Shown here: positions 40,464 through 49,728 of the stretch, piece after piece
How the letters are laid out: each line of letters begins with the position of its first letter
Numbering within the stretch: the stretch's first letter is position 1
Assembly (NCBI RefSeq): GCF_900094595.1
Contig: NZ_FMAD01000002.1
Location: 496,001-560,000, forward strand
Direction: 5' to 3'
DNA: 64,000 nt
Origin: Cupriavidus alkaliphilus
GTDB lineage: Bacteria; Pseudomonadota; Gammaproteobacteria; Burkholderiales; Burkholderiaceae
Notes under the pieces: generated by a model
The model's input: only the letters and a program-made list of their open reading frames with translations
Told to the model about the DNA's origin: nothing
The model's database searches: none
Position numbers and translations under genes: made by a program

Positions 40464-40498
40464 AAAAGAAAAAGCCCTCGGCCGGGTGGACGAGGGCT
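40464..40498 (-). terminator. Intrinsic terminator on the minus strand
   Basis: AGCCCTCG pairs with CGAGGGCT, and on the minus strand the stem is followed by TTTTTCTTTT. It is a second terminator downstream of ssrA, before the fimbrial gene. Confidence 0.75.
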
Positions 40499-40563
40499 CG
40501 AAGTGGCAGCGGGCGAGTCGCGGATCGCCCGCATCGCATCATGAGCCTGCATGGCGCGCCCGG

Positions 40564-40592
40564 CATCCCCAAAAGTGGGGATGTTTTTTTTT
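40564..40592 (+). terminator. Orphan plus-strand terminator, possible 3' end of a small RNA
   Basis: CATCCCC pairs with GGGGATG around AAAAGT and is followed by nine T residues. No plus-strand gene precedes it for more than 1.8 kb, so it suggests an unannotated plus-strand transcript in the 408-base ssrA-fimbrial gap. I see no coding gene in that gap and no clear promoter for such an RNA. Confidence 0.6.
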
Positions 40593-40620
40593 GCAGGCGC
40601 ATGCCGGTGGCGCGGCCGGA

Positions 40621-40658
40621 CAAAGAAAAACCCGCGCAGCCTCGGCTGTCGCGGGTTT
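40621..40658 (-). terminator. Intrinsic terminator of ssrA
   Basis: AAACCCGCG pairs with CGCGGGTTT, and the minus-strand stem is followed by TTTTTCTTTG. It lies 34 bases past the tmRNA 3' end. Confidence 0.85.
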
Positions 40659-40691
40659 CTGGTCCTGCTGGTTCTGCATCGGACTGAATAC

Positions 40692-41050
40692 TGGTGGAGC
40701 CGGCGGGAATCGAACCCGCGTCCGCAAGCCCTCCACAGAGAGTTCTACATACTTAGTTCTGTCATTTGATTTAACCGGCGCATCGCGGACGAACACGCTC
40801 TACGACGGCGAGTCACTAGGTTTTCGTCCCCGGCTTCGTGACCCTTCCGGAGCTTATCTGACGTAAATGACCTCGCGTGGTCTTGCGACCCTAGCCCGTC
40901 AGCGAGCCAGTGCGAGGACGGCGGCCCTTAGGCTGCCAGTGCGTAACGTTCGTCGTTAGCAGTTATTGCATTCCCATTGATTAACGAGGTGACGGGTCCT
41001 CGGTATGCCCTCCACTGCTTTGTAACCCACGTCGAAACCAGGTCGGCCCC
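40692..41050 (-). ncRNA. ssrA: Transfer-messenger RNA (tmRNA)
   Basis: A 359-base tmRNA that rescues stalled ribosomes with SmpB. The 5' GGGGCCG pairs with the 3' CGGCTCC, followed by ACCA, and the T-arm GGTTCGATTCC precedes it. The internal reading frame at 40960 down to 40928 encodes the degradation tag ANDERYALAA and ends in TAA. The molecule is one-piece. A promoter lies just upstream (41093-41065). Confidence 0.97.
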
Positions 41051-41064
41051 AGTGAGGAAGCTGG

Positions 41065-41093
41065 ATTGTACCCGGTTGGACGCAAGCTGTCTC
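41065..41093 (-). promoter_or_regulatory. Promoter of ssrA
   Basis: On the minus strand GAGACA (41093-41088) and TACAAT (41070-41065) are exactly 17 bases apart, 14 bases before the mature tmRNA 5' end. Confidence 0.6.
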
Positions 41094-41135
41094 GGGGAGT
41101 TCCAGGCCGGGTCCCTGGATACTGCCAGCGCACTT

Positions 41136-41810
41136 TCAGGTGATCGCGGCGGACACCAGCAGCGGGATCAGCTCCGCCGGGTGGCGGATCAGGTGGTCCG
41201 CGCCCCAGGCCTCGGGCGGGTCGCCGTCGCCGCAGTAGCCATAAGCCGCGGTCACGGTGATCATGCCGGCGGCCTTGCCGGCCTGGATGTCGCGCAGGTC
41301 GTCGCCAACATAGACACACCGGCTCGGGTCGACGCCGGCACTCGCGGCGGCATGCAGCAGCGGCGCCGGGTGGGGCTTGGCATGCGGCGTGGTGTCGCCG
41401 CTGACGACGGCGCTGGCGCGGGGGGCCAGGCCAATCGCGGCGACCAGCGGCACCGTGAAGCGCGCGATCTTGTTGGTGACGATCCCCCACGGGATGCCCG
41501 CCGCCTCGAGTGCAGCCAGCACCTGCGGCATGCCGTCGAACAGGCGCGTGTGCACCGCGATGTCGGCCTCGTAGTAATCCAGGAAGATATCGCGCAGGGC
41601 CGGAAATTCGGCATCCTCCGGGCGCAAGCCGAATGCGGCGCCGAGCAGTCCGCGGGCGCCATGCGAGGCCACGGGCCGCAGCTTGTCATAGGCCACGGGC
41701 GGGCGGCCGCGTTCGACCACCAGCCGGTTTGCCGCCGCAGCCAGGTCCGGCGCGGTGTCGGCGAGGGTGCCATCGAGATCGAAAAAGACCCCTGCGATCG
41801 CCGCGCTCAT
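41136..41810 (-). CDS. gph: Phosphoglycolate phosphatase (HAD family)
   Basis: Dephosphorylates 2-phosphoglycolate, formed by Rubisco oxygenation or DNA repair. The 224-residue HAD hydrolase has the nucleophile motif [11 protein letters not shown] near the N-terminus, motif II TNK, and the acidic motif [15 protein letters not shown]. The start overlaps the ubiG stop as ATGA, so the two are co-translated, as in many beta-proteobacteria. In this setting some homologues act on other small phosphates, so the substrate is probable rather than certain. Confidence 0.9.
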   Translation of the reverse strand: MSAAIAGVFFDLDGTLADTAPDLAAAANRLVVERGRPPVAYDKLRPVASHGARGLLGAAFGLRPEDAEFPALRDIFLDYYEADIAVHTRLFDGMPQVLAALEAAGIPWGIVTNKIARFTVPLVAAIGLAPRASAVVSGDTTPHAKPHPAPLLHAAASAGVDPSRCVYVGDDLRDIQAGKAAGMITVTAAYGYCGDGDPPEAWGADHLIRHPAELIPLLVSAAIT

Positions 41811-42565
41811 GCCGCCACCCGGCGGAACGCCATCAGGTAATTTACGTCCGTGTCCCGCCCCAGCGCATAGACCTGCGACAGCGGGTTGTAGGTCATGCCG
41901 CGCATCTCGACCAGGTCCAGGCCGGCCTGGCGCGCGAAGCGGGCCAGTTCGGAAGGCGTGATGAACTTTACGTAGTCGTGGGTGCCGCGCGGCAGCATGT
42001 TGAGCACGTATTCGGCGCCGACGATGGCCAGCAGGTACGCCTTCAGGTTGCGGTTGATGGTCGAGAAGAACACATGGCCGCCGGGACGGACCAGCGTCGC
42101 GCACGCCTGCACGATCGAAGCCGGATCCGGCACGTGTTCCAGCATTTCCATGCAAGTGACCACATCCACGCTGGCCGGCTCGCGCGCCGCCAGCGCTTCG
42201 GCGGCGATCTCCTCGTAGGTCACGGCAACGCCGGACTCGAGGCTGTGCAGGTCGGCCACCTTCAGCGCCTTGCTGGAGAGATCGATGCCGCGCACGGTGG
42301 CGCCCAGGCGCGCCATGCTCTCGGACAGGATGCCGCCGCCGCAGCCCACGTCGACCACCCGCTTGCCCGCCAGTCCGGCAATGCCATCGATCCAGCCCAG
42401 GCGCAGCGGATTCAGTTCATGCAGCGGCTTGAACTCGCTCTGCGGATCCCACCAGCGGTGGGCCAGTTCGCTGAATTTGTCGATTTCCTTGGGGTCGGCA
42501 TTCCGGCGCGGCGGGTGCTGGCGGGCGGCGTCGGCTGCGGGGAGGGTGTGCGATTGCAACGTCAT
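41807..42565 (-). CDS. ubiG: Ubiquinone O-methyltransferase UbiG
   Basis: A SAM-dependent methyltransferase that performs both O-methylations of ubiquinone synthesis. The 252-residue protein shows [15 protein letters not shown]-type N-terminal residues (here [20 protein letters not shown]), the SAM-binding loop [20 protein letters not shown] and the acidic motif [14 protein letters not shown]. It heads a two-gene unit with gph. It sits downstream of ompA, separated by that gene's terminator. Confidence 0.96.
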   Translation of the reverse strand: MTLQSHTLPAADAARQHPPRRNADPKEIDKFSELAHRWWDPQSEFKPLHELNPLRLGWIDGIAGLAGKRVVDVGCGGGILSESMARLGATVRGIDLSSKALKVADLHSLESGVAVTYEEIAAEALAAREPASVDVVTCMEMLEHVPDPASIVQACATLVRPGGHVFFSTINRNLKAYLLAIVGAEYVLNMLPRGTHDYVKFITPSELARFARQAGLDLVEMRGMTYNPLSQVYALGRDTDVNYLMAFRRVAA

Positions 42566-42631
42566 CGTATGCGGGTCCGGCGGCGCTGGCCGCGGCGGGT
42601 GGAGGAAGGGGACAGTCCGGGCAACTGTACC

Positions 42632-42660
42632 AAAAAAAAAGCCCAGCTTGCGCTGGGCTT
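42632..42660 (-). terminator. Intrinsic terminator of the OmpA-family gene
   Basis: GCCCAGC pairs with GCTGGGC around a 4-base loop, and on the minus strand is followed by nine T residues. It lies 22 bases past the gene stop. Confidence 0.9.
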
Positions 42661-42681
42661 CTTGGATCGGAAGGGTTCCGA

Positions 42682-43335
42682 TTAACGTGCGCTGCGGGTG
42701 CCGACCACTTCGACTTCCACGCGGCGGTTAGGCTGCTGGCAGGCGATTTGCGACTTGCGGTTGCCCTTGCACGACTTCGGATCAACCTTCAGCTGGCGCT
42801 TGCCCTTGCCTTCGGTGTAGACGCGGTTGGCTTCAACGCCCTTGCTCACCAGGTAAGCCTTGACCGATTCAGCGCGGCGGATCGACAGGCGATCGTTGTA
42901 CTTGTCCGAGCCGAACGAGTCGGTGTGGCCAACGGCGATGATGACTTCCAGGGTGATGCCTTGCAGCTTCGAGACCAGGTCGTCCAGCTTGGCCTTGCCT
43001 TCGGGCTTCAGCACAGCCTTGTCGAAGTCGAACAGGGTGTCAGCAGCGAAAGTGACCTTCTCGCTCGAGACAACCGGCGGGGCCACCGGAGCCGGGGCCG
43101 GTGCCGCAACGGCCGGGGCCAGGGCGCCGTCGCACAGCGCGTTGGCCGTGGCCGGGGTCCAGGAGCTGTCGCGCCAGCAGAGCTCGTTCGTGCCATTCTT
43201 CCACACGTACTCGCTCGTACCGTTGCCCCAGTTGTCGTTCACTGCCTTCTTTTCATAAGGGACGGACTGAGCTTGAGCGGATGCAGCCATTACTGCGGTA
43301 GCTGCAACGAGCGCGAGCTTGGCAAATTTTTTCAT
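42682..43335 (-). CDS. ompA: OmpA-family outer-membrane protein
   Basis: A 217-residue envelope protein with a 22-residue signal peptide (ending AASAQA), a short N-terminal segment with one cysteine pair ([13 protein letters not shown]), a Pro/Ala linker, and a C-terminal OmpA peptidoglycan-binding domain (about 95-210; [20 protein letters not shown]). It is too short for the usual eight-stranded barrel, like other beta-proteobacterial OmpA-type proteins of this size. The start follows AGGAGAAAT. Its own terminator and a lower-GC upstream region indicate strong separate expression. Confidence 0.9.
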   Translation of the reverse strand: MKKFAKLALVAATAVMAASAQAQSVPYEKKAVNDNWGNGTSEYVWKNGTNELCWRDSSWTPATANALCDGALAPAVAAPAPAPVAPPVVSSEKVTFAADTLFDFDKAVLKPEGKAKLDDLVSKLQGITLEVIIAVGHTDSFGSDKYNDRLSIRRAESVKAYLVSKGVEANRVYTEGKGKRQLKVDPKSCKGNRKSQIACQQPNRRVEVEVVGTRSAR

Positions 43336-43768
43336 ATTTCTCCTCTCAGGATGAGATCACCGCAGGGTTACTGCGAGCAAATGGACGAAAACAAGTCATA
43401 CATTCTTCGGAGTATAACATTCTCGATGTGGCGGATGCTCCACTTCGAACAATGTCTGGCTCTTCGCTGGGGAATTGTGCCACAAGGGTCGTTTCCTAAG
43501 AAGTAAATATATTCGATTCGCCGCATGGGTTTTGGGCCTGTGGTGTTTGTGCAACATGGGTCTTGTATCGCCCGCAAAGCCTTGTGGCATCAGGGATTCC
43601 GGGTTTCAGCAGCGGCCGCCGCGGGCTCCTGCGGGGCCTGTCCGGAGAGCGCCGGGCAGGGGGTGCCGGCATGTTAGAATGGCACGTTGCCCAGCCGTCA
43701 GGCGCCCACCGGCGCCGCGTGCCAAAGGCCTGTCATTTGCTTAAACCTGCCGCATAAACCACGCCGCA
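43336..43768. other. Intergenic region between ompA and gyrA (no gene seen)
   Basis: This 433-base divergent gap is lower in GC than its surroundings in 43380-43560. On the minus strand TATACT at 43416-43411 could be the ompA -10, giving a leader of about 75 bases. On the plus strand TAGAAT at 43675-43680 could serve gyrA. I see no coding gene or RNA gene that I can support. Confidence 0.5.
43675..43680 (+). promoter_or_regulatory. Probable -10 element of gyrA
   Basis: TAGAAT followed by GGCA, 89 bases before the gyrA start. The -35 region is GC-rich and unrecognisable. Confidence 0.4.
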
Positions 43769-46456
43769 ATGGATCCATTCGCAAAAGAAACCCTTCCGGT
43801 CTCCCTAGAAGAGGAAATGCGCCGCTCCTACCTGGATTACGCCATGAGCGTAATCGTCGGGCGCGCGCTTCCCGATGTCCGGGATGGCCTGAAACCGGTG
43901 CACCGGCGCGTGCTGTATGCGATGCACGAGCTCAACAACGACTGGAACCGCGCCTACAAGAAGTCGGCCCGTATCGTCGGGGATGTGATCGGTAAATACC
44001 ATCCGCACGGCGATACCGCAGTCTACGACACCATCGTGCGCATGGCGCAGGACTTCTCGCTGCGCTACATGCTGGTCGACGGCCAGGGGAATTTCGGTTC
44101 CGTGGACGGGGATAACGCCGCGGCCATGCGTTATACCGAAATCCGCCTGTCGAAAATCGCGCACGAGATGCTGCACGACATCGACAAGGAAACGGTCGAT
44201 TTCGACAGCAACTACGACGGCTCTGAAAAAGAGCCTTCGATTCTCCCGGCCCGTATTCCCAATCTGCTAATCAATGGATCGTCGGGTATTGCGGTGGGCA
44301 TGGCCACCAATATCCCGCCGCATAACCTGAATGAAATCGTCGACGGCTGCCTGCACCTGCTGCGCAACCCGCAGGCGACCGTGGATGAGCTGATTGAATT
44401 GATTCCGGCCCCGGATTTTCCGACCGCCGGCATTATCTACGGCATTCAGGGCGTCCGCGAAGGCTACCGCACCGGCCGCGGCCGCGTGGTGATGCGCGCC
44501 AAGACGCACTTCGAGGATATCGACCGCGGCCAGCGCCAGGCCATCATCGTCGACGAGCTGCCGTACCAGGTCAACAAGCGCACCCTGCTGGAGCGCATCG
44601 CCGAGCTGGTCACCGAGAAGAAGGTCGAAGGCATCTCGGATATCCGCGACGAGTCGGACAAGTCCGGCATGCGGGTGGTGATCGAGCTCAAGCGCAACGA
44701 GGTGCCCGAGGTCGTCCTCAACAACCTATATAAGAACACCCAGCTGCAGGACACCTTCGGCATGAACATGGTGGCGCTGGTCGACCGCCAGCCGCGCCTG
44801 CTGAACCTGCGCCAGATGCTGGAGTACTTCCTCGCGCACCGCCGCGAGGTCGTCACCCGCCGCACGGTGTTCGAGCTGCGCAAGGCACGCGAGCGCGGCC
44901 ATGTGCTGGAAGGCCTGGCAGTGGCGCTGGCCAACATCGACGAGTTCATCGCCATCATCAAGGCCGCCCCGACGCCGCCGATCGCCAAGCAGGAACTGAT
45001 GAGCAAGGCGTGGGATTCCGCGCTGGTCCGCGACATGCTGGCCCGCGCCGAGGGCGAAACCCCGGGCGGGCGGGCGTCGTACCGGCCGGACGGACTGCCG
45101 GCGGTGTTCGGCATGCAGGCCGACGGTTTGTACAGGCTGTCGGACGGCCAGGCGCAGGAAATCCTGCAGATGCGCCTGCAACGCCTCACCGGGCTCGAAC
45201 AAGACAAGATCGTCCAGGAATATCGCGACATCATGGCGGAAATCGCCGACCTGCTCGATATCCTGGCGCGTCCGGAGCGCATTACTACCATCATCATCGA
45301 CGAACTGACCGCGATCCGCGCCGAATTCGGCGATGAGCGCCGTTCGCAGATCGAGCTGAACGCGACCGAGCTGGATACCGAGGACCTGATCACCCCGCAG
45401 GACATGGTGGTCACGCTGTCGCACAGCGGCTATATGAAGAGCCAGCCGATCTCCGAATACCGTGCGCAGAAGCGCGGCGGGCGGGGCAAGCTGGCGACGG
45501 CGACCAAGGAAGACGACTGGATCGATACCCTGTTCGTGGCCAATACCCACGACTACATCCTGTGCTTCTCCAACCGCGGCCGGCTGTACTGGCTGAAGGT
45601 CTATGAGGTGCCGCAGGGCTCGCGCAACTCGCGCGGGCGGCCGATCGTCAACATGTTCCCGTTGTCGGAAGGCGAGAAGATCAACGTCATCCTGCCGGTG
45701 CGGCAGTTCGACGCCGAGCACTTCATCTTCATGGCGACCGCGCGCGGCACGGTCAAGAAGACTGCGCTGACCGAGTTCTCCAACCCGCGCAAGGCCGGCA
45801 TCATCGCGGTCGACCTCGACGAAGGCGACTATCTGATCGGTGCGGCGGTGACCGACGGCCAGCACGACGTGATGCTGTTCTCGGACGCCGGCAAGGCCGT
45901 GCGTTTCGACGAGAACGACGTGCGTCCGATGGGCCGCCAGGCGCGCGGCGTACGCGGCATGAACCTGGAAGACGGCCAAGCCGTGATCGCGATGCTGGTG
46001 GCGCCGGCCGAGACCGCTGAAGAGGCAGCCGATGCGGGCGTGCGCGGCAGCGTGCTGACCGCCACCGAGAACGGCTACGGCAAGCGTACCCCCATCGCCG
46101 AGTACACTCGACATGGCCGTGGCACCAAGGGCATGATTGCGATCCAGACGAGCGAGCGCAACGGCCGTGTGGTGGCTGCTGCACTGGTTTCGCCCGAGGA
46201 CGAGATCATGCTGATCACCACCGGCGGCGTGCTGATCCGTACCCGCGTGGCGGAAATCCGCGAAATGGGTCGCGCCACCCAGGGTGTGACGCTGATCAAC
46301 GTTGACGAGGGCACCAAGCTGTCCGGGCTGCAGCGCATCGTCGAAAGCGATGCCGACAACGGTGGCAATGGCGAGGAGCCGGACGAGGCCGAGGGCGCGG
46401 AAGGCGCCGAGGGCACTGAAGGTGCCGCAGGTGCGGATGCCGACGCGAATCCTTAA
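43769..46456 (+). CDS. gyrA: DNA gyrase subunit A
   Basis: The breakage-reunion subunit of gyrase, which introduces negative supercoils with GyrB. In 895 residues the catalytic Tyr122 is in [11 protein letters not shown]. The quinolone region has Thr83 and Asp87 ([11 protein letters not shown]); Thr at 83 rather than E. coli Ser is also found in other species. The C-terminal beta-pinwheel carries the GyrA box QAKRGGRG-like sequence (here [12 protein letters not shown]). The last 30 or so residues form an acidic Glu/Gly/Ala tail. No Shine-Dalgarno is evident before the ATG. Confidence 0.97.
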   Translation: MDPFAKETLPVSLEEEMRRSYLDYAMSVIVGRALPDVRDGLKPVHRRVLYAMHELNNDWNRAYKKSARIVGDVIGKYHPHGDTAVYDTIVRMAQDFSLRYMLVDGQGNFGSVDGDNAAAMRYTEIRLSKIAHEMLHDIDKETVDFDSNYDGSEKEPSILPARIPNLLINGSSGIAVGMATNIPPHNLNEIVDGCLHLLRNPQATVDELIELIPAPDFPTAGIIYGIQGVREGYRTGRGRVVMRAKTHFEDIDRGQRQAIIVDELPYQVNKRTLLERIAELVTEKKVEGISDIRDESDKSGMRVVIELKRNEVPEVVLNNLYKNTQLQDTFGMNMVALVDRQPRLLNLRQMLEYFLAHRREVVTRRTVFELRKARERGHVLEGLAVALANIDEFIAIIKAAPTPPIAKQELMSKAWDSALVRDMLARAEGETPGGRASYRPDGLPAVFGMQADGLYRLSDGQAQEILQMRLQRLTGLEQDKIVQEYRDIMAEIADLLDILARPERITTIIIDELTAIRAEFGDERRSQIELNATELDTEDLITPQDMVVTLSHSGYMKSQPISEYRAQKRGGRGKLATATKEDDWIDTLFVANTHDYILCFSNRGRLYWLKVYEVPQGSRNSRGRPIVNMFPLSEGEKINVILPVRQFDAEHFIFMATARGTVKKTALTEFSNPRKAGIIAVDLDEGDYLIGAAVTDGQHDVMLFSDAGKAVRFDENDVRPMGRQARGVRGMNLEDGQAVIAMLVAPAETAEEAADAGVRGSVLTATENGYGKRTPIAEYTRHGRGTKGMIAIQTSERNGRVVAAALVSPEDEIMLITTGGVLIRTRVAEIREMGRATQGVTLINVDEGTKLSGLQRIVESDADNGGNGEEPDEAEGAEGAEGTEGAAGADADANP

Positions 46457-46468
46457 GACAAAACGTAA

Positions 46469-46482
46469 ATTGTTGCAACAAT
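46469..46482. promoter_or_regulatory. 14-bp palindrome downstream of gyrA
   Basis: ATTGTTGCAACAAT is a perfect palindrome between gyrA and the DUF2059 gene, 69 bases before the latter's start. It has no T tract, so an operator is more likely than a terminator; the binder is unknown. Confidence 0.35.
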
Positions 46483-46550
46483 AGGACGCCAGCCGGAACT
46501 CGCCTCGCGGCTGTCCGGACTAAAACGGACGTATTTACCAGGGAGTCACA

Positions 46551-47114
46551 ATGCTCAAAACCTATCGACGTATCGCTGTTCTGGCTGCTTTTGTCCCGAC
46601 CTTCATGATGGCGCAGCACGCCCACGCACAGGACGCGGAAAAGACGGCAGCCATCAAGGAACTGCTTTCCGTCATGCAGGCAGACCAGGCTGTGAAGGGC
46701 CAGGCAGAGAACTGGCAGCAAGGCGCCAAGCAGGAAGCGCCGCTGGTCCTCGAGCAGGTGCTGGTCGAAAACAAGACCCTGAGCGACAAGCAGAAGCAGG
46801 CCGCGGTTGAAAAGCTGAAGAAGAACGGCGCGGTCCAGCGCGTCGTGGACGGCGCCGGCACGGCGTTCACCACCGACGGCTTCCGCAAGGATGCCATCCA
46901 GGCGCACTACGATGCCTTCGGCAAGTACTACACCACGCAGGAACTGAAGGACCTGACCACCTTCCTGAAGTCGCCGACCGGCCAGAAATTCATGGCCAAC
47001 CAGGGCAAGGCAACGCAGGAAATCTGGGGCTCGATGATGCAGAAGTACGGCCCGCAGGTCGGCAAGTCGATGCGCGACGCCGCCGAGAAGGAAATCACCG
47101 CCGCTTCGAAGTGA
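46551..47114 (+). CDS. DUF2059 domain exported protein
   Basis: A 187-residue protein with a signal peptide (cleaved after AQHAHA) and a DUF2059 body of helices (about 95-165: YDAFGKYYTTQELKDLTTFL, SPTGQKFMANQ). It is presumably periplasmic. The start follows GGGAGTCACA. It lies between gyrA and serC on the same strand, a conserved neighbourhood in related genomes, but no function is known to me. Confidence 0.85.
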   Translation: MLKTYRRIAVLAAFVPTFMMAQHAHAQDAEKTAAIKELLSVMQADQAVKGQAENWQQGAKQEAPLVLEQVLVENKTLSDKQKQAAVEKLKKNGAVQRVVDGAGTAFTTDGFRKDAIQAHYDAFGKYYTTQELKDLTTFLKSPTGQKFMANQGKATQEIWGSMMQKYGPQVGKSMRDAAEKEITAASK

Positions 47115-47223
47115 TGCCGGCGTGAGCCGCAACGGCTCCGTCCGCCGCCCCTCCGGCGGCGTTCGGGCGGGCGCGGCAACCCGGGGCTGACCCCGGGGCG
47201 CCCAACGGGGCGCGGGTTTGAGG

Positions 47224-47229
47224 GATAAT
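47224..47229 (+). promoter_or_regulatory. Probable -10 element of serC
   Basis: GATAAT followed by GGC, 46 bases before the chosen serC start. It argues against a start at 47228, which would lie inside the -10. Confidence 0.35.
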
Positions 47230-47275
47230 GGCTGCTTGGGTAACACCGGCAGCCATTTTTCCATCCCCCCGTCTC

Positions 47276-48433
47276 ATGAACGATCCCCAGAATCCCGCTC
47301 TTGCCGGCATGATGCAGCGTGCATTGGCCGAACGCGTCTACAACTTCTCGCCCGGCCCGGCGGCGCTGCCCGCCGAAGTGCTGCAGCAGGCTGCCGAGGA
47401 GATGCTGTCCTGGCGCGGGACCGGGGTCTCGGTGATGGAGATGAGCCACCGCAGCCGCGAGTTCGAAGGCATCCATGGCCAGGCCATCGCCGACCTGCGC
47501 GAACTGCTGCATATTCCGGCCAACTACCGCGTGCTGTTCCTGCAGGGCGGCGCCATCGGCGAAAACGGCATCGTGCCGCTGAACCTGATGCGCCTGCGCC
47601 ATGCCGACGCACCCAAGGCCGACTTCGTCGTCACCGGCACCTGGTCGGTCAAGACCGAGCAGGAAGCCCGCCGCTACGGCGCAGTCAATATCGCCGCCAG
47701 CAGCGAGGCACAGAAATACCACCGCATTCCGGACGTGGCCGACTGGAAGCTGTCGGACGACGCGGGCTACGTGCACCTGTGCACCAACGAGACCATCGTC
47801 GGCGTGGAATTCCAAGACATCCCCGATATCGGCCAGGTCAAGGGCGACCGCGTCGTGGTGGCGGATGCTTCCAGCCACATCCTGTCGCGCCCGGTCGACT
47901 GGTCGCGCGTGCAGGTGGTCTACGGCGGCGCGCAGAAGAACATCGGTCCGGCCGGCGTCACCATCGTGATCGTGCGCGAAGACCTGATCGGCCATGCCCA
48001 TCCGCTGTGCCCGTCGGCATTCAACTGGCGCCTGGTGGCCGAGCACAACTCGATGTACAACACCCCGCCGACCTATGCGATCTATATCGCCGGCCTGGTG
48101 TTCCAGTGGCTCAAGCGCCAGGGCGGCGTGCCCGCGATCGAACAGCGCAATATCGCCAAGGCGTCGGCGCTGTACGACTACCTCGACCAGAGCGATTTCT
48201 ATCGCAACGAGATCCATCCCAGCTGCCGCTCGCGCATGAACGTACCGTTCTTCCTGGGCGACGAATCGCGCAACGAGGCCTTCCTGCAGCAGGCCCGGGC
48301 CAATGGCCTGGTGCAGCTGAAGGGGCACAAGACCGTGGGCGGCATGCGCGCCAGCATCTACAACGCCATGCCGCTGGAAGGCGTGATGGCGCTGATCGAA
48401 TTCATGCGCGAGTTCGAGCGGACCTCCGCCTGA
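47276..48433 (+). CDS. serC: Phosphoserine aminotransferase
   Basis: A PLP enzyme that makes 3-phosphoserine (serine synthesis) and 4-phosphohydroxythreonine (pyridoxal phosphate synthesis). The 385-residue product has [16 protein letters not shown] near its start, the class V block [20 protein letters not shown] with the PLP lysine in AQKN, and the C-terminal [16 protein letters not shown]. The ATG at 47276 was chosen because the frame upstream overlaps the putative -10; MMQRALAE at 47357 is possible too. It opens the serC-pheA-hisC-tyrA-aroA series. Confidence 0.95.
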   Translation: MNDPQNPALAGMMQRALAERVYNFSPGPAALPAEVLQQAAEEMLSWRGTGVSVMEMSHRSREFEGIHGQAIADLRELLHIPANYRVLFLQGGAIGENGIVPLNLMRLRHADAPKADFVVTGTWSVKTEQEARRYGAVNIAASSEAQKYHRIPDVADWKLSDDAGYVHLCTNETIVGVEFQDIPDIGQVKGDRVVVADASSHILSRPVDWSRVQVVYGGAQKNIGPAGVTIVIVREDLIGHAHPLCPSAFNWRLVAEHNSMYNTPPTYAIYIAGLVFQWLKRQGGVPAIEQRNIAKASALYDYLDQSDFYRNEIHPSCRSRMNVPFFLGDESRNEAFLQQARANGLVQLKGHKTVGGMRASIYNAMPLEGVMALIEFMREFERTSA

Positions 48434-48537
48434 CGCGCATTCCCGCTGGCGGGTCCGCGCATGCCAGGCACGGCATGCCGGCCCGCGCGGGCAGTTTTCC
48501 GGCCGCCGCGCCCGGTGGCCCATCGGATTGATACAAC

Positions 48538-49701
48538 ATGACAAGCCAAGACCGAACCCCCGCGCGCGAGGAGACGCCGCCCAATGCGCCGCAGAACGGC
48601 GACAGCCACCTGAGTGACGCCGAGCGCCAGCTTTCGGTCGAGCTGGGGCCGCTGCGCGAGCAGATCGATACCGTGGACCGCGAGTTGCTGGCGATGCTGA
48701 ACCGCCGCGCCAGGCTCGCGCTCGAGGTGGGCGAGGTCAAGAAGAAGTACGGCGCGCCGGTGTTCCGTCCGGAGCGCGAGCTGCAAGTCATCCGCAAGGT
48801 GCAAGGGGCCAACCCGGGCCCGCTGCTGGGCGAAAGCGTGGCGGCAATCTGGCGCGAGGTGATGTCCGCCTGCCGCGGGCTGGAGAAGCCTTTGGAAGTG
48901 GCATTCCTGGGGCCGGCCGGCACGTTCTCGGAGCAGGCGCTGTACGCGCATTTCGGCCACGAGGTGTCGGGCGTGCCTTGCCCGAGCATCGACGAGGTGT
49001 TCCGCGCGGTCGAGGCGGGCACGGTCGAATACGGTGTGGTGCCGGTCGAGAATTCCACTGAGGGCGCGGTGTCGCGCACGCTCGACCTGTTCCTGCAGAC
49101 CTCGCTGAAGATCAGCGGCGAGATCGCGCTCAAGGTGCACCACAACCTGATGGCGTCGACGCCCGACATGAATGGCGTCACGGTGGTGCGCGCGCATGCG
49201 CAGGCGCTGGCGCAGTGCCAGCACTGGCTGACCGCCAACTATCCGCACCTCGAGCGCCAGGCGGTGTCGAGCAATGCCGAAGCGGCGCGCATGGCCAGCG
49301 AAGACCCGACCGTGGCCGCGATCGCCGGCGAGTCCGCCGCCAACCGCTACCACCTGCACCTGGTGCGCACGCATATCCAGGACGATCCGCACAACCGCAC
49401 GCGCTTTGCCGTGATCGGCCGCTATGAGACCGAGCCCTCCGGCAGCGACCAGACCTCGCTGATCCTGTCTGTGCCGAACAAGGCCGGCGCGGTGTACCAG
49501 CTGCTGGCGCCACTGGCCGCGAACGGCGTGTCGATGTGCCGCTTCGAGTCGCGCCCGGCGCGCAGCGGCGCGTGGGAGTACTACTTCTACGTCGACGTCG
49601 AAGGGCACCAGCATGAGCCGGCGGTGGCGCGCGCGATCGAAGAGCTGCGCCGCAACGCGGCCTACCTGAAGGTGCTGGGCTCGTATCCGTCGAGCAAGTA
49701 A
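48538..49701 (+). CDS. pheA: P-protein: chorismate mutase / prephenate dehydratase
   Basis: Converts chorismate to prephenate and on to phenylpyruvate. The 387-residue protein has an AroQ chorismate mutase domain (about 35-115: LREQIDTVDRELLAMLNRRA), a prephenate dehydratase domain (about 120-300: VAFLGPAGTFSEQALYAHFG, VPVENSTEGAVSRTLDLF) and a C-terminal ACT domain for phenylalanine feedback (SLILSVPNKAGAVYQLLAPL; FESRPARSGAWEYYFYVD). The first 30 residues are non-conserved and the true start may be a little downstream. It is followed by hisC 27 bases later. Confidence 0.96.
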   Translation: MTSQDRTPAREETPPNAPQNGDSHLSDAERQLSVELGPLREQIDTVDRELLAMLNRRARLALEVGEVKKKYGAPVFRPERELQVIRKVQGANPGPLLGESVAAIWREVMSACRGLEKPLEVAFLGPAGTFSEQALYAHFGHEVSGVPCPSIDEVFRAVEAGTVEYGVVPVENSTEGAVSRTLDLFLQTSLKISGEIALKVHHNLMASTPDMNGVTVVRAHAQALAQCQHWLTANYPHLERQAVSSNAEAARMASEDPTVAAIAGESAANRYHLHLVRTHIQDDPHNRTRFAVIGRYETEPSGSDQTSLILSVPNKAGAVYQLLAPLAANGVSMCRFESRPARSGAWEYYFYVDVEGHQHEPAVARAIEELRRNAAYLKVLGSYPSSK

Positions 49702-49728
49702 GGCAGCCGGAACGCACAAGGAGACGAA

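Noticed and set aside
40366-40623. An 85-codon minus-strand frame between the fimbrial gene and ssrA
   Set aside because: It crosses two terminators and has no ribosome site or domain.
40426-40866. A 146-codon plus-strand frame near ssrA containing GGNRTRVRKPSTES
   Set aside because: It is the antisense of tmRNA. This kind of peptide is a well-known spurious annotation over tRNA/tmRNA 3' ends.
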